A stretch of DNA of 64,000 nucleotides from Nocardia tengchongensis (GCF_018362975.1 NZ_CP074371.1:3658001-3722000), one strand, 5' to 3'; positions 55,391-63,699 are shown, counted from the first letter of the stretch. A program made the numbers and translations. Notes: a model not told the origin generated them from the sequence alone.

Positions 55391-55871
55391 GACTCGTATC
55401 GGCGTCACCGGGCACATGAACATCACCGAGGACTCGGTCCCGCTGGTCTACGCGGAGATCGCCCGGCTCCTGGCCGATGCCGGAGACCCGGCCGAGCTGA
55501 TCGGAGTCAGTTGCATCGCTCGCGGGGCCGACAGTGTGTTCGCACAAGCCGTTCTCGATGCCGGTGGGCGATTGGAAGTCGTTCTGCCATCGCGCGATTA
55601 CCGGCAGCGCAAGGTCAAGCCGGACCATGCCGAGCTGTTCGACACCCTGTTGTCCCGTGCGGAAACCGTGCGCGTGATGGAGTTCGACGAGGCGAACAGG
55701 GAAGCCTACGAAGCCGCCAACGAAGCGGTGGTGGGAACGTGCGACCGGCTGATTGCGGTGTGGGACGGTCAGCCGAGTGAACAGGGCGGAACCGGCACGG
55801 TCGTGAAGCTCGCCAGGGACAAGAACCTCTCGGTCGATATCGTCTGGCCGGACGGCGCGGCCCGCCGCTGA
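55389..55871 (+). CDS. SLOG/YpsA-like Rossmann-fold nucleotide-binding protein
   Basis: The 160-residue protein starts with R-I-G-V-T-G-H-M-N-I, has S-C-I-A-R-G-A-D-S-V-F-A (~46), L-E-V-V-L-P-S-R-D-Y and C-D-R-L-I-A-V-W-D-G-Q-P-S-E-Q-G-G-T-G-T-V-V-K-L-A-R (~115-140). This is the DprA/LOG-like SLOG fold, which binds nucleotides or nucleotide-derived signals. No effector domain is fused and no obvious partner is adjacent, so its role is unknown. Confidence 0.75.
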   Translation: MTRIGVTGHMNITEDSVPLVYAEIARLLADAGDPAELIGVSCIARGADSVFAQAVLDAGGRLEVVLPSRDYRQRKVKPDHAELFDTLLSRAETVRVMEFDEANREAYEAANEAVVGTCDRLIAVWDGQPSEQGGTGTVVKLARDKNLSVDIVWPDGAARR

Positions 55872-55975
55872 CGTTCCACAAGACCACGGCCCCACCGAGG
55901 ATCAGGTCCGCCCGGATTCGCGCTCTGACCTACGGCCGGGTGGAGGCCGGACACGCTGCCGTGTCCGGCCTGCGG

Positions 55976-56461
55976 TCACCCGAGGCCGATGGCGGAACTG
56001 CCGGTGCCGCTGCCCGTGGTGAGCAACTGCTGCAGCTTGCCGCATCCGGTTGGGGTGGGCGGGGTCTGCGGTGTGGTACCGGCTTGTGTGGGTTTCACGT
56101 CCACAGTGATGGACTTGGTGGTCTGGCCGTCGTCGGCGGTGAGGATGTGGCGGCCTGCGGTGGACGGGATCCAGGTCATTCCCACCATCGGGGTGTATCC
56201 CGGGACTGCGTCCGTGCGGGCGCCTCCGATGCACGCGCCATTGTCGGAGAAGATCACCCAGCGTGCTCCGGCCCCCTGCGTGGTGGACGCGTACAGGAGG
56301 TAATCGGTGCCGGCATAGTAGGGGCTGGTCGCGGTGGCGACCCAGAAGACTTGAACGTCGGCGGCCGCGGTGGGGGAGCCGGTGGCGACTGCTGCCAGAC
56401 TCACGGCCAGTCCGGCTATGCCCCTACCGATTCGGCGGCTGGGATGGGTATGGGTGGTCAT
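55976..56461 (-). CDS. Secreted Ig-like protein, paralogue 1
   Basis: The 161-residue protein has a Sec signal (cleavage near A-A-A-D, ~34) and a small beta-sandwich domain containing Y-A-G-T-D-Y-L-L-Y-A-S, F-S-D-N-G-A-C-I-G-G, W-I-P-S-T-A-G-R-H-I-L-T-A-D-D-G and S-I-T-V-D-V. A second cysteine lies in P-T-G-C-G-K-L near the end and probably pairs with the first. It is related to the proteins at 56544-57014 and 59259-59738. AGGAGAACG precedes the ATG. It lacks the upstream palindrome shared by the other two. Confidence 0.78.
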   Translation of the reverse strand: MTTHTHPSRRIGRGIAGLAVSLAAVATGSPTAAADVQVFWVATATSPYYAGTDYLLYASTTQGAGARWVIFSDNGACIGGARTDAVPGYTPMVGMTWIPSTAGRHILTADDGQTTKSITVDVKPTQAGTTPQTPPTPTGCGKLQQLLTTGSGTGSSAIGLG

Positions 56462-56543
56462 CGTTCTCCTGATCAGCTCCCCGCGAGGTCGGATCGGGGG
56501 ACCGTACTGTGAGCGCATCGCGGCGGCAGGCCCGTTCGGCGGT

Positions 56544-57014
56544 CTACCCGGCACTGCCGGAGTTGAGGAAGCGTTCCAGTGGACTGCAACCGCTGGGTTG
56601 GGCGGGTGTGGCGGGGACGGTTCCTGCGGGTGCGGCCAGGACGTCGACGGCGAACGTCTGGGTGGTCCGGCTGTCGTCGGCGGTGAGAACGTGGTGGCCC
56701 ATCGTGGATGGGACCCAGTTCACTTTCGCGACCAGAGAGACGGAATCGACGTTTTCGACGGGCCTCGTCCACATGCCGCCGAGGCACTGGCCGTTGTCGT
56801 AGAGGGTCACCCATCGCAGCCCGCCCGTCGACACGGTCGTAGCGAGCAGTTCGTAAGAGGCTCCGACGTAATAGGTTTGACCGGTGGGATAGATCGCGAG
56901 CGTATGGACGTCGGCGGACGCGGTTGACGCGCCGACTGCGACGACGGCCATAGTGGCGGCCAGTCCTGCTGTGCCCCAGCCGATTCGGTTGCCGAGGCGG
57001 GTACGCGTGGTCAT
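56544..57014 (-). CDS. Secreted Ig-like protein, paralogue 2
   Basis: The 156-residue protein has the same plan as its neighbour: Sec signal, Y-Y-V-G-A-S-Y-E-L-L-A-T, L-Y-D-N-G-Q-C-L-G-G, W-V-P-S-T-M-G-H-H-V-L-T-A-D-D and a closing P-S-G-C-S-P-L. The motif around the D-N-G-x-C-x-G turn and the final cysteine are shared by all three. The upstream region has a palindrome (57052-57067) almost identical to that of paralogue 3. Confidence 0.78.
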   Translation of the reverse strand: MTTRTRLGNRIGWGTAGLAATMAVVAVGASTASADVHTLAIYPTGQTYYVGASYELLATTVSTGGLRWVTLYDNGQCLGGMWTRPVENVDSVSLVAKVNWVPSTMGHHVLTADDSRTTQTFAVDVLAAPAGTVPATPAQPSGCSPLERFLNSGSAG

Positions 57015-57051
57015 CGTTCTCCTGGTTCGGGTCCCGAGGTTCCGGGGTTGC

Positions 57052-57091
57052 CGAACGCTACCGTTCGAAACTAGTGAAACGTGGCGATTTC
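57052..57091 (-). promoter_or_regulatory. Conserved palindromic promoter element of paralogue 2
   Basis: CGAACGCTACCGTTCG (57052-57067) is a 6-bp inverted repeat around CTAC. It is followed by the shared block GAAACGTGGCGATTTC. The same block, with one changed base and a similar distance to the start codon, precedes paralogue 3. A shared regulator or duplicated promoter is likely. Confidence 0.62.
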
Positions 57092-57135
57092 GGTACCTGG
57101 GTCTGCCCCGAATTACCGGGGGTTGCCATCGGCAT

Positions 57136-57903
57136 TCAGCGCTTGCGGCGCAGGGTGCGGTCGTAGTCCTCGAAGCGGGCCTTGGCGATCATCGATCGGG
57201 TCGGGGTGCGGAGCACGATGCCCTCCGGCTTCCCGTCGCCCGCCTCGTCGAGCGCACTGCGGGTCCGCGGCAGGTGATCGGCCAGGAAAGCGCTGGTCTT
57301 CTCCAGGTCGCGAGGCAGTTCGGCCGCGTCGACGGTGAACAGGCGCGGGGTGACGTCCAGTCCGTCGCGTGCGGCGGCGGCCAGCAACTCCTCCTCCGGC
57401 AGGAACGGCTGGTTCCCGGCCTCCCGCCACGCGGCCAACTCCGCCACCGGCCGCGCGAGCAGCGCCTCGTAGTCCTCGATCACGACCATGTCGAACATCC
57501 GGTATCCGACCGCCTGGTGACCGGTGTACTGCTTGCTCCCCGCGGTGACCTTCCCGCCGAACAACTCGACGTAATGCACCCGAACACAATCGGTGACCGG
57601 TGCCAGCCCGTCAGCGAACTCCCGCAACGCCGCGACAATGCCCTGCGCCGGATTCCCGATCAGATCCCCCTTGGCGCACAACAATTCCTCCCGGCTACCG
57701 AGCAGCCAGTTCCCGTCCGGCAAGCTCACGATGCGCGCGTTGCTGCCGTCGATCTTCTCGGTCCCGATCACCGGCCCGGCGAACTCGCTTACCGCTTCGG
57801 TAAGCCGCCCCCGCTCACCGAGCTGATGGTAGGTCGGGATCGACGGGTACTTGGTGAGACTGTTGACCGCCTCCAGATTCGCGCTGCGCACATCGAAATT
57901 CAT
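57136..57903 (-). CDS. RNA ligase, T4 Rnl2-like
   Basis: The ~255-residue protein has the nucleotidyltransferase motif I E-K-I-D-G-S-N-A-R-I (KxDG, lysine ~50), motif III-like Y-V-E-L-F-G, motif IV E-G-I-V-L-R-T and motif V A-K-A-R-F near the C-terminus. These are diagnostic of the Rnl2-type ATP-dependent RNA ligases, which seal RNA nicks or breaks. Possible role: tRNA repair after ribotoxin damage. It is not adjacent to a known Pnkp or RtcB. ATG 57903 is used; an ATG at 57927 is possible. Confidence 0.86.
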   Translation of the reverse strand: MNFDVRSANLEAVNSLTKYPSIPTYHQLGERGRLTEAVSEFAGPVIGTEKIDGSNARIVSLPDGNWLLGSREELLCAKGDLIGNPAQGIVAALREFADGLAPVTDCVRVHYVELFGGKVTAGSKQYTGHQAVGYRMFDMVVIEDYEALLARPVAELAAWREAGNQPFLPEEELLAAAARDGLDVTPRLFTVDAAELPRDLEKTSAFLADHLPRTRSALDEAGDGKPEGIVLRTPTRSMIAKARFEDYDRTLRRKR

Positions 57904-57964
57904 CGCGCCAGTCTTGCGGCGCGCCACCGATCGAGTCCAGCGGTTTTACGGCCCACCCACGCAA

Positions 57965-58390
57965 TCAGCTGGGCTCTGTGTCATGCAGGGCGGCGGCTTC
58001 GATCGCCTGCTTCATCTCCATGATTCCGAGCTGGGTGCGGATGCGAATCTCCGGCGCGACGGAGTCAGGCAGAACATCGGTGATCCATATCAGCCGCCCG
58101 CGCTCGCCTTCGCCACGAACCTCGAACGATGCGTGGTGGTAGTCCAGCGGAGGCCGGGCCCCTTCCACAACGGAGTAGGCCAGCCGACGCTCCTCCTCGT
58201 CGATCGCGACGATCAGTTCACGAATGACGTGCCCGTCGGGAAACGTCAGAAACCGTTCGCCCGCTTCGACTCTGGTGTCGACCACACGCCCGGGAAGCAG
58301 CCGCTCATGCACGGCCCCGACATCGCGCACGACATCCCAGACATATTCCGGCGCAGCCTCGATCACGACTTCAGGGCGGATGGTGGCCAT
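57965..58390 (-). CDS. SRPBCC (polyketide cyclase / START-like) protein
   Basis: The 141-residue protein has the SRPBCC plan: a first strand (I-R-P-E-V-V-I-E-A-A), the Y-V-W-D-V-V-R-D-V-G helix, E-R-F-L-T-F-P-D, a hydrophobic cavity-forming strand set and a long C-terminal helix (M-E-M-K-Q-A-I-E-A-A). It likely binds a hydrophobic ligand. ATG 58390 is one codon below an in-frame TTG. Confidence 0.8.
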   Translation of the reverse strand: MATIRPEVVIEAAPEYVWDVVRDVGAVHERLLPGRVVDTRVEAGERFLTFPDGHVIRELIVAIDEEERRLAYSVVEGARPPLDYHHASFEVRGEGERGRLIWITDVLPDSVAPEIRIRTQLGIMEMKQAIEAAALHDTEPS

Positions 58391-58418
58391 CAATCCCTCA
58401 TCTCACGACAGAACCGGA

Positions 58419-59095
58419 TCACCCTATCCCGACAGCGTCGGCGGCCTTGCGGCGCGCGAGAATGATGCCGCCGAGTGGGCTCTCGGCCGAGGTCAGAGTT
58501 CTGTCAGCCTCAACGGTGAAGCCGGCATCGTCGAGCCAGGTGCGCATTCGGCTGTGCTGACGGCGATGGACATGGAGATGAATCGGGTGCCCGCCGTAGC
58601 CTTGGGTTTTCACCTGCGAGTCGTCTCCGATATGGAAGCCGAGCAACAGCGGCCCGCCTGGGCGAAGCACTCGCCGGAAGTGGTCGAACACAGAACCAGC
58701 TCGTCATCGGGGACGTGGATCAGTGAATACCACGCGACCAGGCCGACGATCGAGGCGTCCGCGAGGGCGAGATTCGTCATCGAGCCGACTTCGAATCGGA
58801 TGCCGGGATGATCACGGCGTGCCACGTCGATCATCCTGGGCGACAGGTCGATTCCGAACGCATCCACATCCAGTCGACGCAGGTGAGCGGTGATCCGCCC
58901 CGCCCCGCAACCGACATCCGCGACCAGCCCTCCACCCTGAGCACGCACTATGTCGGCGAACGATGCCAAGGCTGAGCGCTCTTCGGGAGTCTGATCCAAC
59001 AGATGGCGGGTCAGGTCCGCATAGGTAGTCGCAACCCTGTCGTACGACATCCGCGTGTCATCCAGCCAGCCGTCAGCGTCTACTCCCATTCCCAC
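58419..59095 (-). CDS. Class I SAM-dependent methyltransferase (single-base frameshift near 58690)
   Basis: The N-terminal part (59095-58690) has the SAM-binding V-A-D-V-G-C-G-A-G-R-I-T (motif I), F-G-I-D-L-S-P-R-M-I, and V-A-W-Y-S-L-I-H-V-P-D-D-E-L. A second frame continues with F-D-H-F-R-R-V-L-R-P-G-G-P-L-L-L-G-F-H and ends R-R-K-A-A-D at 58419. Joining the two needs one base near 58690. The repaired protein is ~225 residues, typical for small-molecule methyltransferases. Substrate unknown. Confidence 0.8.
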
Positions 59096-59258
59096 GGTTG
59101 AAGGCTACCCAGGAGCCCGAGCGGAACGTCCCACAGCTCAGCGTTAGTCGATTGCGGGGCAGCTGATCCCGATATCCGCACATGGCTGCGTACGGTGCCG
59201 ACCGAACCGGATGCGTGGGGGAGTGCCGGGCGCTGTGTACGCCCGGCGGGTGGGGCGC

Positions 59259-59738
59259 TCAGCTTCCGGGTGCCATGCTGCCAGTGTTGAACAGGCGATC
59301 CAGGGCGCCGCAGCCGGTGGGCTTGGGGCCCGGGGTTGCCGGGGTGCTGCCGGTGGGGGCGGGCTGGACGTCCACGGTGAGGGTTTTGGTGATCCTGCCG
59401 TCATTGGCGGTGATGGTGTGGGGGCCCGGCGTCTGCGGGATCCAGTTCATGTACGCATAGGGGGGTCCTTCGAGGTCCGAATTGGATATTATTCGCGTGC
59501 TTCCAATGCACTGGCCGTTGTCGTAGAAGCTGACCCAGCTCGCTCTATCGCCCCTTGGGGTCGATACGTAAAGGCCGTACTTGGCTCCGGTGACGACGGT
59601 TTGATTCTCGGGGTAGATCGAGAGGGTGTCGATATCGGCGGAGGCGGCGGGAGCGCCGGAAACCGCGACCGCCATGGTGGCGGCCACTCCTGCTATGCCC
59701 CAGCCGATTCGGCGGCCGGGGCGGGTATGGGTGGTCAT
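59259..59738 (-). CDS. Secreted Ig-like protein, paralogue 3
   Basis: The 159-residue protein repeats the family plan: Sec signal (cleavage near A-S-A-D, ~35), T-G-A-K-Y-G-L-Y-V-S, F-Y-D-N-G-Q-C-I-G-S, W-I-P-Q-T-P-G-P-H-T-I-T-A-N-D-G, T-L-T-V-D-V and a final P-T-G-C-G-A-L. It is separated from the other two by the RNA ligase, SRPBCC and methyltransferase genes, which fits a dispersed duplication. It shares upstream sequence with paralogue 2. Confidence 0.78.
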   Translation of the reverse strand: MTTHTRPGRRIGWGIAGVAATMAVAVSGAPAASADIDTLSIYPENQTVVTGAKYGLYVSTPRGDRASWVSFYDNGQCIGSTRIISNSDLEGPPYAYMNWIPQTPGPHTITANDGRITKTLTVDVQPAPTGSTPATPGPKPTGCGALDRLFNTGSMAPGS

Positions 59739-59770
59739 CGTTCTCCTGGATCGCTTGGCGAGGGGTCGGG

Positions 59771-59809
59771 GAACGCTACCGTTCGGAAAGACTGAAACGT
59801 GGTGATTTC
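59771..59809 (-). promoter_or_regulatory. Conserved palindromic promoter element of paralogue 3
   Basis: GAACGCTACCGTTC (59771-59784) is a 5-bp inverted repeat around CTAC and is followed by GAAACGTGGTGATTTC, the counterpart of the element at 57052-57091. Similarity extends to a downstream GTGGGT-TGCCCCGA block. Confidence 0.62.
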
Positions 59810-59903
59810 AAAAGGTGGGTGTGCCCCGAGTTTCTGGGGCTCGATGTGGGTTCGTGCTGAAAGTTGGGATCGGTAGGGGGCGCGCTCGGCATCTACTTAC
59901 CCC

Positions 59904-60302
59904 ATGACATCTTCTCAGTACCCTGCGAACCAGCCGCAGTCCACCGGCTTGGACAAGAAGACCAGCGCGATCCTGTCCTACGCGCTGGGCTGGCTCACCG
60001 GAATCATCTTCCTGTTCGTGGGAAAGAACGATCCCGACGTGAAATTCCATGCCTCCCAATCGATCGTCTTCTTCGGGGCGGTCTCGGTGCTCAATATCGT
60101 GTTGAGCATCGTCGGCTCGCTCCTCGGCGCCCTGGGGATCATCTTCAGCCTCGCCGGGCTCGCGGTCGGGGTCCTCTCGCTCGTCGTCTGGATCATGGCC
60201 ATGGTCCAGGCGAACAACACCGGCGGTGTCCGCGCCCCGCTCCCGATCGTCGGAAAGTTCACCGCCCCGTACGCCGACCAGTTGGCCCGCTCGGTCAACT
60301 AA
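59904..60302 (+). CDS. DUF4870 membrane protein
   Basis: The 132-residue protein has three hydrophobic segments and the DUF4870 signature: A-I-L-S-Y-A-L-G-W-L-T-G, K-N-D-P-D-V-K-F-H-A-S-Q-S (~50-63), and a C-terminal A-N-N-T-G-G-V-R-A-P-L-P-I-V-G. Small and monocistronic with an ATG start. Function unknown, often linked to envelope stress. Confidence 0.87.
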   Translation: MTSSQYPANQPQSTGLDKKTSAILSYALGWLTGIIFLFVGKNDPDVKFHASQSIVFFGAVSVLNIVLSIVGSLLGALGIIFSLAGLAVGVLSLVVWIMAMVQANNTGGVRAPLPIVGKFTAPYADQLARSVN

Positions 60303-60400
60303 CGACATATCGAAGACCAACGGCCCGAGGCTATCTCGGGTCGTTGGCGTCCGTGCGGTAGCCGGCGAACGGCCGTCCACTTGCCCTCGAGCCCTGCTGT

Positions 60401-60736
60401 AGCCGTGATCCGCGTGGCCTCGCGCAGTTCTATCGCGCATTGCTGGATTTCGACCTGCGTTACGAGTCAGATGAATTGGTCGTGCTGCAGGGCTCGAGGG
60501 TGACGTTGACGATCGAGCACGTGGCCGACCACCGGCCGCCGGACTGGCCGGGCAATGAGGTGCCCAAGCAGATGCACCTCGATCTATTCGTCACCGATCT
60601 CGATGCCGCGGAGCAGGCGGCCATCGACTGCGGCGCAACCAAACCGGACTTCCAGCCCGCCCCCGATCGCTGGCGGGTACTCCTCGATCCGTCTGGCCAT
60701 CCCTTCTGCCTCACCTGCCCGCCCGGCACCGACTAG
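60401..60736 (+). pseudogene. 5'-truncated VOC (glyoxalase/bleomycin resistance-like) protein remnant
   Basis: The frame gives D-P-R-G-L-A-Q-F-Y-R-A-L-L-D-F-D-L followed by M-H-L-D-L-F-V-T-D-L-D-A-A-E and L-L-D-P-S-G-H-P-F-C-L, the usual VOC domain from its first helix to its C-terminus. The start and first beta strand with its metal ligand are absent; only a TTG at 60440 could begin the open frame. It is either truncated or frameshifted near 60400. Confidence 0.6.
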
Positions 60737-60753
60737 CGATTCGGCGCAGGGAG

Positions 60754-61239
60754 TTACCGGATCGGTCCGGCATCCTCGGCGTTCCCGCTCGTAGTTCGAC
60801 CGACCTCGTCGATCGCGCGCGTCAGGCGCGACACCGCTTCGCGGTCGTCGTGAACTGACAGGGCCTGGTTGACGATCAGCCAATCCGGGATGTCGTCGCC
60901 GCGGGCGTACTTGCGAAAACAGTTGTAGATCGCGTAGAAGGCGAACTCGACCGGGTCGGGGAAGGCCAGATCGTCGTCTTGCAGCGCTGTGATGGGTTCG
61001 AGGTATCGGCCGGCGATATCCGCGAGATCGGTACCGGCGCGCGCGGAGCGAAGGGCATCGGTAGGAAGCTCGACATCCACGTGGTGCCGTATCCCGACCA
61101 CCGAGTCGCGGTAGCGAAGCCGGGCCCGTTGGCCCTGAACGTAATCGATCCAGGTCGGCAGGGCTTCCTCGCACAGCGATAGGTGGACCTGTCGTCGGTG
61201 ATCGGCTCCGAGTTGGGAGAAGCGTTGCCTCGGTGTCAT
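60754..61239 (-). CDS. Hypothetical protein
   Basis: The 161-residue protein is soluble and charged, with W-I-D-Y-V-Q-G-Q, D-V-E-L-P-T-D-A-L and F-A-F-Y-A-I-Y-N-C-F-R-K-Y. No family is recognised. Start ATG 61239 is chosen from composition; the frame is open further upstream. No obvious operon partners. Confidence 0.6.
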   Translation of the reverse strand: MTPRQRFSQLGADHRRQVHLSLCEEALPTWIDYVQGQRARLRYRDSVVGIRHHVDVELPTDALRSARAGTDLADIAGRYLEPITALQDDDLAFPDPVEFAFYAIYNCFRKYARGDDIPDWLIVNQALSVHDDREAVSRLTRAIDEVGRTTSGNAEDAGPIR

Positions 61240-61445
61240 GAGCGATTCTAACGAAACGTGAGGGCTCGGCCGACAAGCTCCGCCGCCAAAGTCAGCAGTG
61301 CGGAAAGCGTCGGCCGTCACGTCACGGCGCAGTACTAGCCCGCAACAGCGCTCGGGAGCCAATGCAGTACAAGACATCCGCTGAAACCGCGAGCCGCGTT
61401 GATCGAACCGGTTCGGGGGCTGGGGATTTCAGGGGATCGATCGGC

Positions 61446-61802
61446 TCACCCGTCTCCAATCCCGATGGCCTGCGGGCTGTCGGCATGGGTGTCGCCGCGG
61501 GGGATCGTGTATCTCATGCCGGTGTCCGCGCAGATCACGTCGGCGATCTTGACCAGCGCCGGTATGTCGCCGGGTTCGAAATGGTGTGCGCCCGGGGCGA
61601 TGATCTCGTTCGCGTGTTCGGCGTAGGTGAGGTTCATCAGGCGGTTGATCACTGCTCCGCCCGGCCGTTGCGCGTCGCCGTAGTACATGAGGATGATCGA
61701 CCGCCCGTGCTCGGCGGCAAGCGCGTGGATGCGCGCCTCGTCCTGGTGCCATGCCTCGCCCGAGACCTCCGGTCGCAGGAATCCGATTGCGTAGTTGCTC
61801 AT
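61446..61802 (-). CDS. Resolvase-N-terminus-like small protein of the second regulator locus
   Basis: The 118-residue protein begins A-I-G-F-L-R-P-E-V-S-G and has D-E-A-R-I-H-A-L-A-A-E-H-G-R-S-I, a pattern reminiscent of the serine-recombinase N-terminal fold, but the catalytic serine position reads R-P-E, so recombinase activity is unlikely. Its ATG overlaps the stop of the winged-helix gene (ATGA). Role unknown. Confidence 0.6.
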   Translation of the reverse strand: MSNYAIGFLRPEVSGEAWHQDEARIHALAAEHGRSIILMYYGDAQRPGGAVINRLMNLTYAEHANEIIAPGAHHFEPGDIPALVKIADVICADTGMRYTIPRGDTHADSPQAIGIGDG

Positions 61803-62056
61803 GGTCGCGTCCTTGCGTAGTCGCGGTACACGGGCCGAGTGATCGCAACGCGGCCTCGATCGGTGCAGCGCCAGCGTGCCGGGCCGTGTGGGGCGCCCAT
61901 GGCCAGGCCCGAGCGTGACAACCGCAGCAGCGCTCGTTGGACCGAGGCCTCGGGCAGTCCCGTCGCCCGGCAGAGCTCCCGCACGGTCAACGCGTACGAC
62001 CGGTTCAGACTCGACAGTGCGCCAAGGACTTTCGCTTCGGGTTCGGTGAATGCCAT
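61799..62056 (-). CDS. Small winged-helix DNA-binding protein (second locus)
   Basis: The 85-residue protein has L-T-V-R-E-L-C-R-A-T-G-L-P-E-A-S-V-Q-R-A-L-L-R-L and a wing with A-R-W-R-C-T-D-R-G-R-V-A. It closely parallels the protein at 3413-3637 in size and position of the W-R-x-T-D-R-G-R motif. It sits between a small membrane protein and the resolvase-like gene, in one operon. Confidence 0.65.
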   Translation of the reverse strand: MAFTEPEAKVLGALSSLNRSYALTVRELCRATGLPEASVQRALLRLSRSGLAMGAPHGPARWRCTDRGRVAITRPVYRDYARTRP

Positions 62057-62059
62057 CGC

Positions 62060-62236
62060 TCACCACCCTCTGCTGATCGGGGCGTAGGCGCGTGGCTGCT
62101 CGGCCGCCAGTCGTGCTTGAATCTCGGCGACGGTGAGCCGCCTCGGCCGCTGAGTACGTTCTACGTCCGGCAGAGCATGGGCACTGAGGAAGAACAGCAC
62201 TGGCGCGATGATGGTGGCGACAACGATGATTTCCAT
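62060..62236 (-). CDS. Small single-pass membrane protein (second locus)
   Basis: From ATG 62236 the 58-residue product has a hydrophobic N-terminus (E-I-I-V-V-A-T-I-I-A-P-V-L-F-F-L) and a basic, helical tail (R-R-L-T-V-A-E-I-Q-A-R-L). It is 3 bases ahead of the winged-helix gene and diverges from the XRE regulator at 62418. GGAGA upstream supports this start. Confidence 0.55.
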   Translation of the reverse strand: MEIIVVATIIAPVLFFLSAHALPDVERTQRPRRLTVAEIQARLAAEQPRAYAPISRGW

Positions 62237-62417
62237 GTCGGGTGTTCTCCATCTCCCTGGAACGGTGTTGGAGTGCACCCGACGCCAGGGTCTGGTGATC
62301 GAACCGACGTCGGGGCATTCTGGAACATATGCCCGGCCGACGTGGTGAAGGGGTACGAACGTACCCCCAATGCCATTACGCTGGCGATTATCGTCCCAGC
62401 ACGAGGAGGTGGTCCCC

Positions 62418-63644
62418 GTGAGTGGTTCCGGAAGTCCCTCAGAGATCGGTCAGCGGGTTCGGCTGCATCGAGAACGTGTCGGTATGGCGCGGCCGGTGCT
62501 GGCCGCTCAGGTCGGCCGGTCTGTCGAATGGCTGAAAGCCTTGGAAAATGGCCGGATTCAGCGGGCGCCTAGTCTCGAGTTGTTGTTGCGCATCGCCAGG
62601 GTCCTCGATCTGGACGATCTCGCCACACTCACCGGAGACGAGCACGCGGTGCCGGTGACGGTGTTCGCCGGCGAGCGCCACGCGGCTCTCACCGATGTGC
62701 AGGCCGCCCTGACCGACTACCGCATTACTCCCAGCGATCGGCCGGTCAGCATCGAGCATCTCAGTGAGCGCCTACGGAAGGCGTGGCGTATTCGCCATTC
62801 CAGCCCGGACCACCGCTCGCAGCTGGGTGCACTGCTGCCCGGCTTGATCCGCGACGCCCAGACCGCGGCCCGCACCGCTGAAGACCGCCGCGCCGCGCGT
62901 CGGACGCTGGCCGGTGTCTACCAACTGGCCGACTTCTACGTGGCCTACCAGCCCGCCCCCGAGCTGGTGTGGATGGTCGCCGACCGCGCCGTGAACGAAG
63001 GCTACGAGGCCGACGACCCCTACGTCATCGCCTGCAGTGCCTGGGCGATGGTGCAAGCCTTGCGTGACTCCGGGCGATGGGAGGAAGCAATCGTGCTGGC
63101 TCGCAACGCGATCGAACAGCTGACTCCCTACCTCGACCGCGCCGAGACACCCGACGACTGGCATGGCATCGCGGGCGCTCTGGGCTTCGAGATCGCCTAC
63201 GTCCACGGTCGGCGTGGACGGTCCAGCGACGCCTGGCGGGTCCTGGAACAGGCCGATAATGTCGCCCAAAAGCTCGGCCCCACATATCGGCACGTGCAGA
63301 CCAGCTTCTCCCAACCCGTAATGGCTGCGCACGCAACAACTCTCGGCGTGGAACTGCGTCAACCAGGCGAGGCGCTGCGCGCGGCCCGCTCCATCGACGC
63401 CGACCACATCGTCTCCGTGCCCCGTCGAGGCCGCCATCTCATCGAGGTCGCCCGCGCCTACATGCAACGCGACGAGGACACCGCGGCGCTCACGATGCTG
63501 GTCAAATCGGAGCAAACCGCGCCCGAGACGATCCGCTACAACGGGTTTGCCCGTGACATGCTTCGGGACCTGCTGAAGAAGCCACCCACCGGCATGCGCG
63601 ACGACGTGCGCGAACTGAGTCGGCGAGTGGGTATCCGCGGATAG
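62418..63644 (+). CDS. XRE-family regulator with C-terminal TPR-like helical domain
   Basis: The 408-residue protein has an N-terminal helix-turn-helix (I-G-Q-R-V-R-L-H-R-E-R, then V-G-R-S-V-E-W-L-K-A-L-E) and a long helical C-terminal part with TPR-like repeats (e.g. D-A-W-R-V-L-E-Q-A-D-N-V-A-Q-K-L). Regulators of this type often sense a peptide or small ligand through the TPR domain. GTG 62418 has GAGGAGG upstream. It is divergent from the small membrane / winged-helix / resolvase-like operon and probably controls it. Confidence 0.85.
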   Translation: MSGSGSPSEIGQRVRLHRERVGMARPVLAAQVGRSVEWLKALENGRIQRAPSLELLLRIARVLDLDDLATLTGDEHAVPVTVFAGERHAALTDVQAALTDYRITPSDRPVSIEHLSERLRKAWRIRHSSPDHRSQLGALLPGLIRDAQTAARTAEDRRAARRTLAGVYQLADFYVAYQPAPELVWMVADRAVNEGYEADDPYVIACSAWAMVQALRDSGRWEEAIVLARNAIEQLTPYLDRAETPDDWHGIAGALGFEIAYVHGRRGRSSDAWRVLEQADNVAQKLGPTYRHVQTSFSQPVMAAHATTLGVELRQPGEALRAARSIDADHIVSVPRRGRHLIEVARAYMQRDEDTAALTMLVKSEQTAPETIRYNGFARDMLRDLLKKPPTGMRDDVRELSRRVGIRG

Positions 63645-63699
63645 TGTGGCAACGCCTGTTCGTCACCACGATGCACTCAGTCTGTTGGCGGCGTTGCTC

